From the NCBI RefSeq assembly GCF_003344925.1, contig NZ_CP031188.1:186001-250000 (forward strand): a stretch of DNA of 64,000 nucleotides. Direction: 5' to 3'. Made by a program: the position numbers and the translations under genes. The notes under the pieces were generated by a model, which was given only the letters and a program-made list of their open reading frames with translations, did no database searches and had not been told where the DNA came from. The first letter of the stretch is position 1. Each line of letters starts with the position of its first letter. Below are positions 24,224 to 32,938 of this stretch, piece after piece. This DNA comes from Flavobacterium arcticum (GTDB taxonomy: Bacteria; Bacteroidota; Bacteroidia; Flavobacteriales; Flavobacteriaceae).

Positions 24224-27200
24224 GTGAAAGAAACCACTAATAAATATTTACTTTCGGCTCTCTTAATAGGGGTTATCTTCCATTCTGTATTGATACTCTT
24301 TACATTAGAGAATACATATGATGCGCTAATACATATGTTTTTTGCCAACCATTATGCCAATAGCTGGTGGGAACCATGGAGCTATAGTTGGTATACGGGC
24401 TTTACAGTAATGGGCTATCCGCCCTTAGCACATCAAGCTATTGCCTTATTTTCTTACATAGGTGGGTTAAAATTTGGCTTGTTTAGCGTTGCTATTATAG
24501 GAGTAATACTATTTATTACTGGTGCGTTTAGATTTACATTACTCCTTACTGGAAATAGAACTGTTGCTGGATATGCATCTATAATAGCAGTATTCTCCTC
24601 CTCTTTTGTCGAAACACTACATATATTTGGGCAATTGCCCAGTATTATAGGCATATCGGTACTCATGCACGCCATGCCCGAAATTTATCTTTGGCTGCGC
24701 TCAGGTAGAAAGCGATATTTGTTTACATCGCTCTCTCTTATAGCAGTAACGGTTACATCGCATCATGTCACCCCTATATTTGGGATGATATTTTTTATAT
24801 TTCCGCTTATTGGAATGGCAGTAATGGACGGCGCACGCGATAAAGTAAACAGTTATAAAGAAGTTACTCTTAGATTATTTTTTAAAAGCCTCTTTGGTTC
24901 TTTAAAGCGTATTATACTATTTGGCGGAAGCTCTCTATTTTTAATCGTATTTTGTATTTTACCGTATTGGGTAAACTCTAAAAAAAACCCGATTACCCAA
25001 GTACCCATACCGCATGGCAGTCGTGATAACTTTATAGAGGTAACCTCATCGGGGTTAATGTTTTTTATTATCCCTTGGGGTATTATACTATTCTTGTTAC
25101 CCTATATTTTTTATAGGTACTTTAGTAAACGATATATCTTTTTTGGGCTATCTCTAGCATTACTTACCGTATTAGGTACAGGAGGAACTACCCCAATACC
25201 ACTAAAAATATTAGGTGAAACCGCTTTTAATATACTTACACTAGACCGCTTTACCCTATGGGGCTCTATTATGAGCCTACCCATGATGGGTGAGTTTGTA
25301 TATCGCCTCTCTGAAGGCGATCTTAAAGAGACCTTGCAAAAACGTTTCGGTACACTATACCACCGCATTGTAGGAGGCTTATTTGCAGGAGCTTTCCTTT
25401 TTATGGCATTTTTTACAGTAAGTCTTGGCTATTTCCGACCGTTTCAGCCACAAAAAATAAATATGCTGCCCATAGTTAATTTCCTGAGCCAAGACCAGCA
25501 TGATAAGTGGCGATTTTTACCATTGGGCTTTGGCGACCAAATGGCATATTTATCTACCCAAACCAATGCCATGACGGTAGATGGTAACTACCACTCGGCA
25601 AGACGATTGCCCGAGCTGACATCGCGCGCAGTAGAACGATTAGAAAATTCTAAATTTAGAGGCCTGGAAGGTATTGGCTCATTACAGCAATTTTTAACCG
25701 TACCCGAAAAGTATAACTTGAAGTATGTTTTCTCTAACGATAAATTTTATGACCCTATACTCTACTTTTGCGGATGGCATAGACTTAGCCAACTTGAAAA
25801 CGGGCTTATGGTGTGGGAAAAACTAAATGTACAACCCCTGCCCAAAACACTCCCAAAAGATGAAGTTCCTGTATATTTAAAGCTCATGTGGGGCATTATA
25901 CCCTTACTCACTGTGGTTATTGCCTTTTTCTTGAATATTCAATTAATATGGCTACAGGCTTTAAAAACACGAATACTCCCCCAGCCTGCTTTTTTTAAGT
26001 ATAGTGTGTCTTACAATATTTTCTCTAAACCTTTACTATGGATTAATAAATTATGGATAGTAATAGTCCTAATTATTACGGGTATAAGTCTTTACTTTAT
26101 ATACCTGCACAATGCATCGCAAGTTAGTGCTAAAAATGTAGTAAAGGCATATTATGACGCATTAGACTTTAAAGAGTTCAATAAAGCATATTCGTATATT
26201 GTACCCGATGAAAATTACCCTGTTTCACAGTTCTTACTAGAATTTTCAGTATCTGATGGGATATTAAACTCGTATGGCAAAATTGATGGCATTACCATAG
26301 AAATGATAGAGTCTAGTAGTAAAAAAGTAAAACTTAAAGCCAAAATAAAATGGATAACCCCTCTCGAAATAATTAATACTGAGAATATTCATTCTGTCGA
26401 AAAAATAAAAGGAAAGTGGTATATAGTACCTAATAAAAAAGACCCCGATATTCCGCCAGATCAGTTTATAAGTGATAATAAAACGTTGTACTACAAGCAA
26501 GGAAGACGACGAGTAACCACACAGCAAACGCATCATGAAGATGTTTTGAAACAGCCTGAACTCGAAATACTTTCGGCTAAACTGATACAATATAATAATG
26601 AGTACATGATTATAGGCGAAATACAGAATATTGATAATATACCTGCCGACGTGGTACTGAAAGCTACATTATATGATAAATACAATAATAAAGTAGCTAC
26701 ATTTAATGCTAAAAATGTGATTAAGCATAAATTATTACCTAAAGAAGTTACAGGCTTTAAAGTCAACTTTGAAGATATAGCTTGGATTGATAAAACATCT
26801 GTTAAACCCGAAACGTTTAATCCTGATGAGTATGCTCCTGCTACTATTGATAGTGTACCACAAAGTTTTAATATACAGAGTGCAGGTAATGTGGCTACTA
26901 AAGACCTTTATACTGATGTGAGTATTACCAACTTAAAAATTACGGATAACAAACTTACAGGAACATTATATAACTTCGGGTTGCAAGAGGTAACAGTACC
27001 CGAGTTACTTGTTTCGTACTATAATGAAAATAAGGAACTGATATATATTGATCATTTTTATATTGAAGAAGGTGTACGTATACAGCGCAAGCAACATTTT
27101 ACCTACCCTTTACTAGACCTTACTGATACGACCATATTAAACGAATCGTTAGAAAAATGTTTTGTAAATGGTTTACAAAATAAAGAATTGGCAAATACTA

Positions 27201-27313
27201 TTGTTCCCGATAGAATTAATGAACATCAAAAAATAGGATTGCAAAAGGTAGATGGTAAAGGCTATTCGTACATAAAAACAGAGTTAAACAACTTTATCGG
27301 CAACCCCAGATAA
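24224..27313 (+). CDS. Large GT-C-like polytopic membrane protein (PTPS-related family) with exported C-terminal domain
   Basis: The 1029-residue protein starts with GTG. Residues ~1-630 hold about a dozen membrane segments; the first loop has ENTYDALIHMFFANHYANSW and then WYTGFTVMGYPPLAHQ. This acidic-first-loop plus 'GYPPL' pattern is that of the 6-pyruvoyl-tetrahydropterin-synthase-related membrane family (PF10131), which resembles GT-C glycosyltransferases using lipid-linked sugars. Residues ~630-1029 have no membrane segment and should lie outside the inner membrane; a NTF2-like piece (~640-740, NVVKAYYDALDFKEFNKAYSY) is followed by beta-rich domains. It heads a three-gene operon, overlapping the next gene by one base (TAATG). 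I infer a role in building or modifying an exported glycan. Confidence 0.75.
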   Translation: MKETTNKYLLSALLIGVIFHSVLILFTLENTYDALIHMFFANHYANSWWEPWSYSWYTGFTVMGYPPLAHQAIALFSYIGGLKFGLFSVAIIGVILFITGAFRFTLLLTGNRTVAGYASIIAVFSSSFVETLHIFGQLPSIIGISVLMHAMPEIYLWLRSGRKRYLFTSLSLIAVTVTSHHVTPIFGMIFFIFPLIGMAVMDGARDKVNSYKEVTLRLFFKSLFGSLKRIILFGGSSLFLIVFCILPYWVNSKKNPITQVPIPHGSRDNFIEVTSSGLMFFIIPWGIILFLLPYIFYRYFSKRYIFFGLSLALLTVLGTGGTTPIPLKILGETAFNILTLDRFTLWGSIMSLPMMGEFVYRLSEGDLKETLQKRFGTLYHRIVGGLFAGAFLFMAFFTVSLGYFRPFQPQKINMLPIVNFLSQDQHDKWRFLPLGFGDQMAYLSTQTNAMTVDGNYHSARRLPELTSRAVERLENSKFRGLEGIGSLQQFLTVPEKYNLKYVFSNDKFYDPILYFCGWHRLSQLENGLMVWEKLNVQPLPKTLPKDEVPVYLKLMWGIIPLLTVVIAFFLNIQLIWLQALKTRILPQPAFFKYSVSYNIFSKPLLWINKLWIVIVLIITGISLYFIYLHNASQVSAKNVVKAYYDALDFKEFNKAYSYIVPDENYPVSQFLLEFSVSDGILNSYGKIDGITIEMIESSSKKVKLKAKIKWITPLEIINTENIHSVEKIKGKWYIVPNKKDPDIPPDQFISDNKTLYYKQGRRRVTTQQTHHEDVLKQPELEILSAKLIQYNNEYMIIGEIQNIDNIPADVVLKATLYDKYNNKVATFNAKNVIKHKLLPKEVTGFKVNFEDIAWIDKTSVKPETFNPDEYAPATIDSVPQSFNIQSAGNVATKDLYTDVSITNLKITDNKLTGTLYNFGLQEVTVPELLVSYYNENKELIYIDHFYIEEGVRIQRKQHFTYPLLDLTDTTILNESLEKCFVNGLQNKELANTIVPDRINEHQKIGLQKVDGKGYSYIKTELNNFIGNPR

Positions 27314-28545
27314 TGAGAAAGAAACTATACATAACATTTTTTTTAGTAGGCTGCTGTGTCTTACTGCTCTCTTTTATAAATAAGAGAGAAAAAAATAATG
27401 TCACTACTTTCTCATTACTTACTCAACAAAAAACGTATAAAGCAGGTAGCCCAATAATGCTTACATTCAAATCATCATCTAATGTAGTAACTTCGTTATT
27501 ACTAAAATCATCATACGGAAGCGTTTTGCTAAATGCAACAAAAAGTAATGACACACTCAACTATATAGTCCCTAAATTCTATATCCAAAAGGCAGGATAT
27601 ATATCGTGGGTGCTTATAGGGAATGATAAGCACATACATAAAGGTAATTTTGATATTATTCCTGAAGATGATATACGTATAGAAAATTATTTAGGACCAC
27701 GGAGTATGCCTGCCGGAGATGGTCATTATACTATGATGGTGAGTATACCGACTGACCGTTATGACAACCCAAAACCCGATGACACTCCTACTATCATAAA
27801 AACACAATTTTTAGAAAATATTACAGAGCAAAGCATACCTACTAAAGATTTTATAAGTTGGAAACGCATCTACTCGCCCGAAAAAGCAGGAAAGATAATT
27901 ACATCGGTAGCGTGTATGGGTAAAGAAACTAAGGAAACCGAAACAGATGTATATGCCACCATACCCACCAACTTTACAATTGATTACACCAGAAATCACG
28001 CCTTTTCCGATGGTAATCAAGCTACTACACTAACCTCTTCAATTATAAAAGATAAATTTGGTAACACGGTAGGCGATGGCACGATGGTTACTTATATAGC
28101 TACTACTACCGAAAATGCTGTTTTAAAAACATACGGGAATACCGTGCAAGGTATTGCACAAGCAGATATACTAAGCCCTGAACACGCCGATGTTTATACC
28201 GTGAAAGCTTACATAAACGGTATGGCAGAAAGTAATACCGTAAATATAAAATATAAACAGGTAAAGACCTCGATAGACTATACCTTATCTGACGATAAAC
28301 GTACTGTTACAGTAGGAGCTATTAATAGTTTTATGAACCAAATTGCTCCCGATGGTACAACGGTAACACTACAGGTATATCATAAAGGTAAGCTCGTAGA
28401 CAGTAGTAACGAATATACCCGCAAGGGTATGGCAGCGTTTACACTATCGGAAGAAGTGTATAAAGAGAAAGAATACAGTTTTGCCATTACCGCTTTAGGA
28501 AATACAGTCACAACGGAAATAATACATTACAATGCAGGTAAATAA
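27313..28545 (+). CDS. Membrane-anchored or exported protein with Ig-like repeats
   Basis: The 410-residue protein has one N-terminal hydrophobic segment (~4-22, containing GCC, so a lipoprotein is also possible) and a beta-rich exterior. Segments around residues 225-320 and 320-408 look like Big-type bacterial Ig domains (IKDKFGNTVGDGTMVTYIATT, then APDGTTVTLQVYHKGK). No enzyme motif is visible. The start codon overlaps the previous stop (TAATG) and its end overlaps the next gene by 14 bases, so the three proteins are probably made in fixed ratio and may form one envelope complex. The function is unknown; a scaffold for glycan assembly or export is a guess. Confidence 0.7.
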   Translation: MRKKLYITFFLVGCCVLLLSFINKREKNNVTTFSLLTQQKTYKAGSPIMLTFKSSSNVVTSLLLKSSYGSVLLNATKSNDTLNYIVPKFYIQKAGYISWVLIGNDKHIHKGNFDIIPEDDIRIENYLGPRSMPAGDGHYTMMVSIPTDRYDNPKPDDTPTIIKTQFLENITEQSIPTKDFISWKRIYSPEKAGKIITSVACMGKETKETETDVYATIPTNFTIDYTRNHAFSDGNQATTLTSSIIKDKFGNTVGDGTMVTYIATTTENAVLKTYGNTVQGIAQADILSPEHADVYTVKAYINGMAESNTVNIKYKQVKTSIDYTLSDDKRTVTVGAINSFMNQIAPDGTTVTLQVYHKGKLVDSSNEYTRKGMAAFTLSEEVYKEKEYSFAITALGNTVTTEIIHYNAGK

Positions 28546-30082
28546 TAAAAACATATATAAAATACTATTGCTCGCCTCTTTTGTAGGGATTAATATACTT
28601 CTACTTTTTGGTTTGAGTAATATACTGGGCTACCTGAACACAGGCGCAGAAAGAACCTCGATGCTACACTTGGAAAAAGAAACGGTAAATACTTATTTGC
28701 CTAAAGTAAAATGGACAAGCCTTGAGAACCCTGGACGTAAGATGGAGCAACAAACCCTCTCTGAAATAGAGAAAGACTATCTTTTTGCATGGCACATTAG
28801 GAATAATGCTTTTAAGACAAATAGTAAAGAAGGCATTGCCGATTTTTACACCGATAGTTCGCGAGTAAACCTCTATAAAATTATAGACCATAACACAAAA
28901 CAAAATACTACAATAGAGAGTACTACCATCGCTCACAACCCTAAGCTGGAGTTTTATAGTGCTGATGGGCAACTGGTGGTATTTACCGATAAAAATGTAG
29001 TGGAATATCAAAATATATTTCAGGAAAAGAAATTAATTTCATCTATAAAAGACACGGCTACTTACAAAGTATTGATGCTACTAGAAGATGGCTTTTGGCG
29101 CATACGCCATATAAAGCGTATAGACAAAGAAACCGTGACAGATAACGCAGCTATTGCTAAGCCAATATATACGGTATCAGGTAAAAAAATACTAAATAAC
29201 AATAATGAGTTTACCATTAAAGGAATAAACTATTACCCTAAAAATTCGCCATGGGATATGTATGGCGAAAAGTTTAATACTGATACCATAGCCCAAGACT
29301 TTGATATTATTAAAAATGCTGGACTAAATACCATACGTATTTTTGTGCCTTATGAAGCTTTTGGAAAAGCAGATATCATCCCTGAAAAGATAGAGAAGCT
29401 AGAAAAAGTATTAGACTTAGCTGAAGAACAACAACTAGCAGTAGTAGTTACTCTATTCGATTTTTATGGTGATTATTCTATAGAAAGCTGGACACTTACC
29501 CATCGTCATGCCGAAAAAATTATAACCACATTTAAAGACCATAAAGCAATATTGGCTTGGGATATAAAAAATGAACCCGATCTTGATTTTGAAAGCAGAG
29601 GGCAAAATAATGTTTTAGCATGGTTAAAAAATATAATTCCGTTAGTAAAACAATGGGATGCTAATCACTTAGTAACTATAGGCTGGTCGAATACGGATGA
29701 TGCTATACGCCTTAATGACTTGGTCGATTTTGTTTCCTACCATTACTACCAGGATATTAAGTATTTTTCTGATAAACAAGATGTGTTGCAAGATGCAACC
29801 AAAAAGCCTGTTATATTACAAGAGTTTGGAGTATCATCTTATAACGGGTTTTGGAATTGGTTTGGTAAAGATGAAGATGACCAAGCCGAATTCCATAAAA
29901 AAATGCAAGCTATTTTTAAAGAAAAACAACTTGCATTTATATCCTGGACGCTTTATGACTTTGGTAGCGTACCCACTGCTGTAGTAGGAAAAAAACCATG
30001 GGTAAGAAACAAACAAAAAGAGTTCGGGTTTATAGATGTTAAAGGCAATAAAAAACCTTCTTACTTACATATCACTTACTAA
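28532..30082 (+). CDS. Membrane-anchored GH5-like glycoside hydrolase
   Basis: The 516-residue protein has one N-terminal membrane segment (~8-33), an extracytoplasmic linker domain (~40-205), and a TIM-barrel domain (~215-516) of the cellulase/GH5 clan. TIKGINYYPKNSPWDMYG is the first strand. The acid/base Glu348 is in WDIKNEPDLD and the nucleophile Glu431 in VILQEFGVS, with SYHYY between them. Glycosidases often accompany polysaccharide export loci (as BcsZ or PgaB do), where they trim the polymer. The gene overlaps the upstream frame by 14 bases and the convergent GT4 gene by 18 bases. The substrate is unknown. Confidence 0.85.
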   Translation: MQVNNKNIYKILLLASFVGINILLLFGLSNILGYLNTGAERTSMLHLEKETVNTYLPKVKWTSLENPGRKMEQQTLSEIEKDYLFAWHIRNNAFKTNSKEGIADFYTDSSRVNLYKIIDHNTKQNTTIESTTIAHNPKLEFYSADGQLVVFTDKNVVEYQNIFQEKKLISSIKDTATYKVLMLLEDGFWRIRHIKRIDKETVTDNAAIAKPIYTVSGKKILNNNNEFTIKGINYYPKNSPWDMYGEKFNTDTIAQDFDIIKNAGLNTIRIFVPYEAFGKADIIPEKIEKLEKVLDLAEEQQLAVVVTLFDFYGDYSIESWTLTHRHAEKIITTFKDHKAILAWDIKNEPDLDFESRGQNNVLAWLKNIIPLVKQWDANHLVTIGWSNTDDAIRLNDLVDFVSYHYYQDIKYFSDKQDVLQDATKKPVILQEFGVSSYNGFWNWFGKDEDDQAEFHKKMQAIFKEKQLAFISWTLYDFGSVPTAVVGKKPWVRNKQKEFGFIDVKGNKKPSYLHITY

Positions 30083-31267
30083 TTCTTTCTCCATTTTATT
30101 GCCTTGTAACGCTTTAAACTGTTGCAAATACATAGCTGCTATTTTATCCATAGATAGTGCCTGTGCAGCATTATAGTTTGCCATAGCAATTTCCTGTCTA
30201 TAAGTATCATTTGTTAATATACTTCCTATTGCTAAGGCTAATGATGCAGTATTATCAGGATTAAAGAACTCCCCTCTGTAACCTTCATCTTTAACAAGGT
30301 GTGCAAGGTCACCAAGATCTGGCATTACTACTGCTTTACCATAGCTACCTGCCTGATGCAGCACCCCTGAGCTACCTGTAGTTGCTGTATAAGGAAATAC
30401 TACCACTGTGCTCTCTGTAAAAATACGCTCTACATCATGCTCTTCTACATAACCTGTAAATACAAGTCCTTTTACATCGCTATATTTTTGCTTTACACTT
30501 TCTAGATATCCTGGTGTGTTAGGACTATCGGTACCAGCTATAACTATTTCTATATCATTCATGCCTTGGGCACGCAATATTTTGGCAGCCTCAATCATTA
30601 TTTCAACTTTTTTGTAGGTTCCGAACTTACCGAAAGCCATTATTTTTTTAGGCCCTTCCGGTAACGTAAAATTTGGGGCTTTTACAGTTTCGAAAGAGCC
30701 ATGTGGAATTAAAACCACGTTATTCGATTTATATTTTTCATTTAGTATTGTTACATATTTTGTAATAGTAACTGCCACAACGTTGGCCTTAAGGATACAA
30801 CGTGTTATAGATGAGCCTATAAATGAATATATTTTTTTCAGGAACTTATTGTTTGAAAAACCTGCTTCTTCAAGATCTACCGTTTCCATTATATTGTGTA
30901 ATAACACTACGGTTTTAAAACCTGCAAAACGTAATAACATTGGTAATAATAGCCCTAAAGCTGCTGGTATTTTTTTATCTCCAAATTTCACAAATTGTAG
31001 GTTAAAAAGTATAGCATCGGGCTTTTCTGATAGTACTGCTCTAAAAACAGATACTATGGTCTTATAACTATTAAATGACCAGCATTCTTTTACCTTTACT
31101 TTATCACTATTCTCAAAATCGAGTTCTTTAGGAGCTTTTGTTTTATCGGTAAGTAAAACCAGCTCACTAACCTCTTCTTCATTTACAAAATTCTTTACCA
31201 AGTGATAACCATATTCATTTAGCGTCACTTTACTTGGCGGAAACGATGTTACTACTGCTACTTTCAT
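30065..31267 (-). CDS. GT4-type glycosyltransferase
   Basis: The 400-residue protein has the GT-B layout: an N-terminal MKVAVVTSFPPSKVTLNEYGYHLV domain and a C-terminal domain with IMAFGKFGTYKKVEIMIEAA, VFTGYVEEHDVERIFTES and VVFPYTATTGSSGVLHQAGSYGKAVV, the donor-binding region of family 4 enzymes. It would transfer a nucleotide-activated sugar to a growing glycan at the cytoplasmic face. A TAAATTTG -7 element lies 28 bases upstream, so it is transcribed separately from the flippase gene. The stop overlaps the end of the convergent GH5 gene by 18 bases. Confidence 0.9.
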   Translation of the reverse strand: MKVAVVTSFPPSKVTLNEYGYHLVKNFVNEEEVSELVLLTDKTKAPKELDFENSDKVKVKECWSFNSYKTIVSVFRAVLSEKPDAILFNLQFVKFGDKKIPAALGLLLPMLLRFAGFKTVVLLHNIMETVDLEEAGFSNNKFLKKIYSFIGSSITRCILKANVVAVTITKYVTILNEKYKSNNVVLIPHGSFETVKAPNFTLPEGPKKIMAFGKFGTYKKVEIMIEAAKILRAQGMNDIEIVIAGTDSPNTPGYLESVKQKYSDVKGLVFTGYVEEHDVERIFTESTVVVFPYTATTGSSGVLHQAGSYGKAVVMPDLGDLAHLVKDEGYRGEFFNPDNTASLALAIGSILTNDTYRQEIAMANYNAAQALSMDKIAAMYLQQFKALQGNKMEKELVSDM

Positions 31268-31295
31268 AATTGGTAATTTTTTAAGTTTGTTAGGT

Positions 31296-31303
31296 CAAAT
31301 TTA
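31296..31303 (-). promoter_or_regulatory. -7 element of the GT4 gene
   Basis: The minus strand reads TAAATTTG, 28 bases before the ATG; no clear -33 TTG. Confidence 0.42.
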
Positions 31304-31348
31304 ATTCACCTATAGAGTGTTATGGGTGTATTTTCGATGAGTGGAAGT

Positions 31349-32614
31349 TTAGTTAAGGTGAGTGTTCTTTTTACCGTGATAAAAGAAAAAACATAACTGA
31401 AATAAAAAAAGGATAAGCATAGCCATAATCTGAACTTGTACTACTTGCTCTAAACTATCGTGAAAAAACACAATAAGCCCTATTTGGGTTAAGCCCAGTA
31501 AACCTGATACTACTACAGGGAAATATTGCCCTATAGAAAGGAAGTAATAAGCAAAAATATTAGCTATTGCAAAAACTGAAGTTGCCAGTGCATACTGCCA
31601 TAATAAAGGTGCTATAGCAATATAATCGTTACCAAACATAAGTTGCACAACTAGTGTAGGGAATAAAAATGCTCCTAGCACTATAACTGTTGACAGCACT
31701 GTTATATAACCCACATATTTTAACAAAATGGGTTTTGTATCAACTCCTTCTTTCTTTAAGCGTATTACTTTAGGGAGTAATAGCATTACAAACATCCAAG
31801 CTACAAAATAGACTACTCTGCCTATGAGTGCCAGCGAAGCATATAATCCTGCCTCTTCACTCTCAAAATAATGTTTGACTAATAGTATATCGCTATTATT
31901 TATTATTATCTGTGTAAGTTCATAAAAAGCTGTAAGTACAAAAAAAGTGACTATTGGTTTTGTATCCAGTTTTTCAGCTTGTGCTATTGTTGTGTTTATA
32001 ATCACTCTTCGCTTAAAAGGAATAAGTCCGAAAAACAGGGATAATAAAATACCTACCGAAACCAGTACAGAGGTGTTTATAAAACTGGCAGCAAATAGTA
32101 GCGCTAATGTAATAAAGAGCCTACTAATCATTTCTGCCTGATAGGTTATTGATAATTTTTTCAAATCATCTTTTCCCTGATACCCTCCTCTGTTTATACT
32201 CATAATAAAGTAGATAGGGAGTCCCGCCCCAAATATGATAAACATTAAAGAGCTTTTTGTATTAAAAACAGTTTGTAAATACTGCGATGATACCGCTATG
32301 GCTATCCCTGCCAGCGTACCTATTATAATTGCTCTTTTCGACATCCATCGCATAAATAAGGTAAACTTACTTTCGTGGAATAGTACTGCATATTTTGCCG
32401 TTACTATTTGAAATGTCATACCTATAAACGATACTATAAGCAAAAACGTGATAAGTACAGCAGCATCGGCAAATGCGGCAGGACCTAATATACGCCCCAA
32501 TAGTAAATTATATAAGTAGTTACCGCCATTCACTACAAGTATAGTTAACATGAATGACTGCTCTTTAGTAAGGTTTCGCAATGTTGGTAAAAAGGTTTGA
32601 ATAGCTTTCATCAC
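31349..32614 (-). CDS. Polysaccharide flippase-like membrane protein (MATE/Wzx type)
   Basis: The 421-residue protein has about 12 hydrophobic segments and the pattern of oligosaccharide flippases: an N-terminal FMLTILVVNGGNYLYNLLLGRILGP with the 'GR.LGP.A' turn, an amphipathic loop near residue 90, and ISRLFITLALLF in the middle. Such proteins move lipid-linked glycan units across the inner membrane. Two adjacent ATG codons are possible starts. It is upstream of the GT4 gene in the same direction (81 bases between). Together with the GTs around it, this supports a glycan assembly locus. Confidence 0.87.
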   Translation of the reverse strand: MMKAIQTFLPTLRNLTKEQSFMLTILVVNGGNYLYNLLLGRILGPAAFADAAVLITFLLIVSFIGMTFQIVTAKYAVLFHESKFTLFMRWMSKRAIIIGTLAGIAIAVSSQYLQTVFNTKSSLMFIIFGAGLPIYFIMSINRGGYQGKDDLKKLSITYQAEMISRLFITLALLFAASFINTSVLVSVGILLSLFFGLIPFKRRVIINTTIAQAEKLDTKPIVTFFVLTAFYELTQIIINNSDILLVKHYFESEEAGLYASLALIGRVVYFVAWMFVMLLLPKVIRLKKEGVDTKPILLKYVGYITVLSTVIVLGAFLFPTLVVQLMFGNDYIAIAPLLWQYALATSVFAIANIFAYYFLSIGQYFPVVVSGLLGLTQIGLIVFFHDSLEQVVQVQIMAMLILFLFQLCFFFYHGKKNTHLN

Positions 32615-32938
32615 AGAAATGTTTTAGTTTGGATTTTATACTGCAAATATCCAATAGACAACTATTATTCTGTAATATCTTCGTTAAAAGCCATTTAACT
32701 ATAGATGAGCTGCTTATAACTATAGGTAAGAGTATGTAACAACTTAAAGCATAAAAATACTGAGATACACCGCTAAATAGTTCGCTTTTTAGCAGCAAAC
32801 ACTCAAGTTTAGGAAAAATTAATCTCGTGGTTTCTATCAAACACAGCTTATATCTGCCGAACGGCACTTTACTGTAGATGAAATATTCGCACTTTGTGAG
32901 TAAATTGCAATAGTTAAAAAGTAAGAAATCCAACTACT
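32615..32938. other. 324-base gap between divergent flippase and TPR-barrel genes
   Basis: No gene, repeat or strong hairpin is visible. Neither direction shows a clean TAnnTTTG element; the closest plus-strand candidate is GCACTTTG at 32889-32896. A short frame on the minus strand overlaps the flippase gene out of frame and has no coding character. The promoters of both genes must lie here, and may depend on an activator. Confidence 0.5.

Noticed and set aside
32565..32933. 122-residue open frame on the minus strand upstream of the flippase
   Set aside because: It overlaps the flippase start out of frame and has no recognisable domain or promoter; composition looks like translated intergenic DNA.
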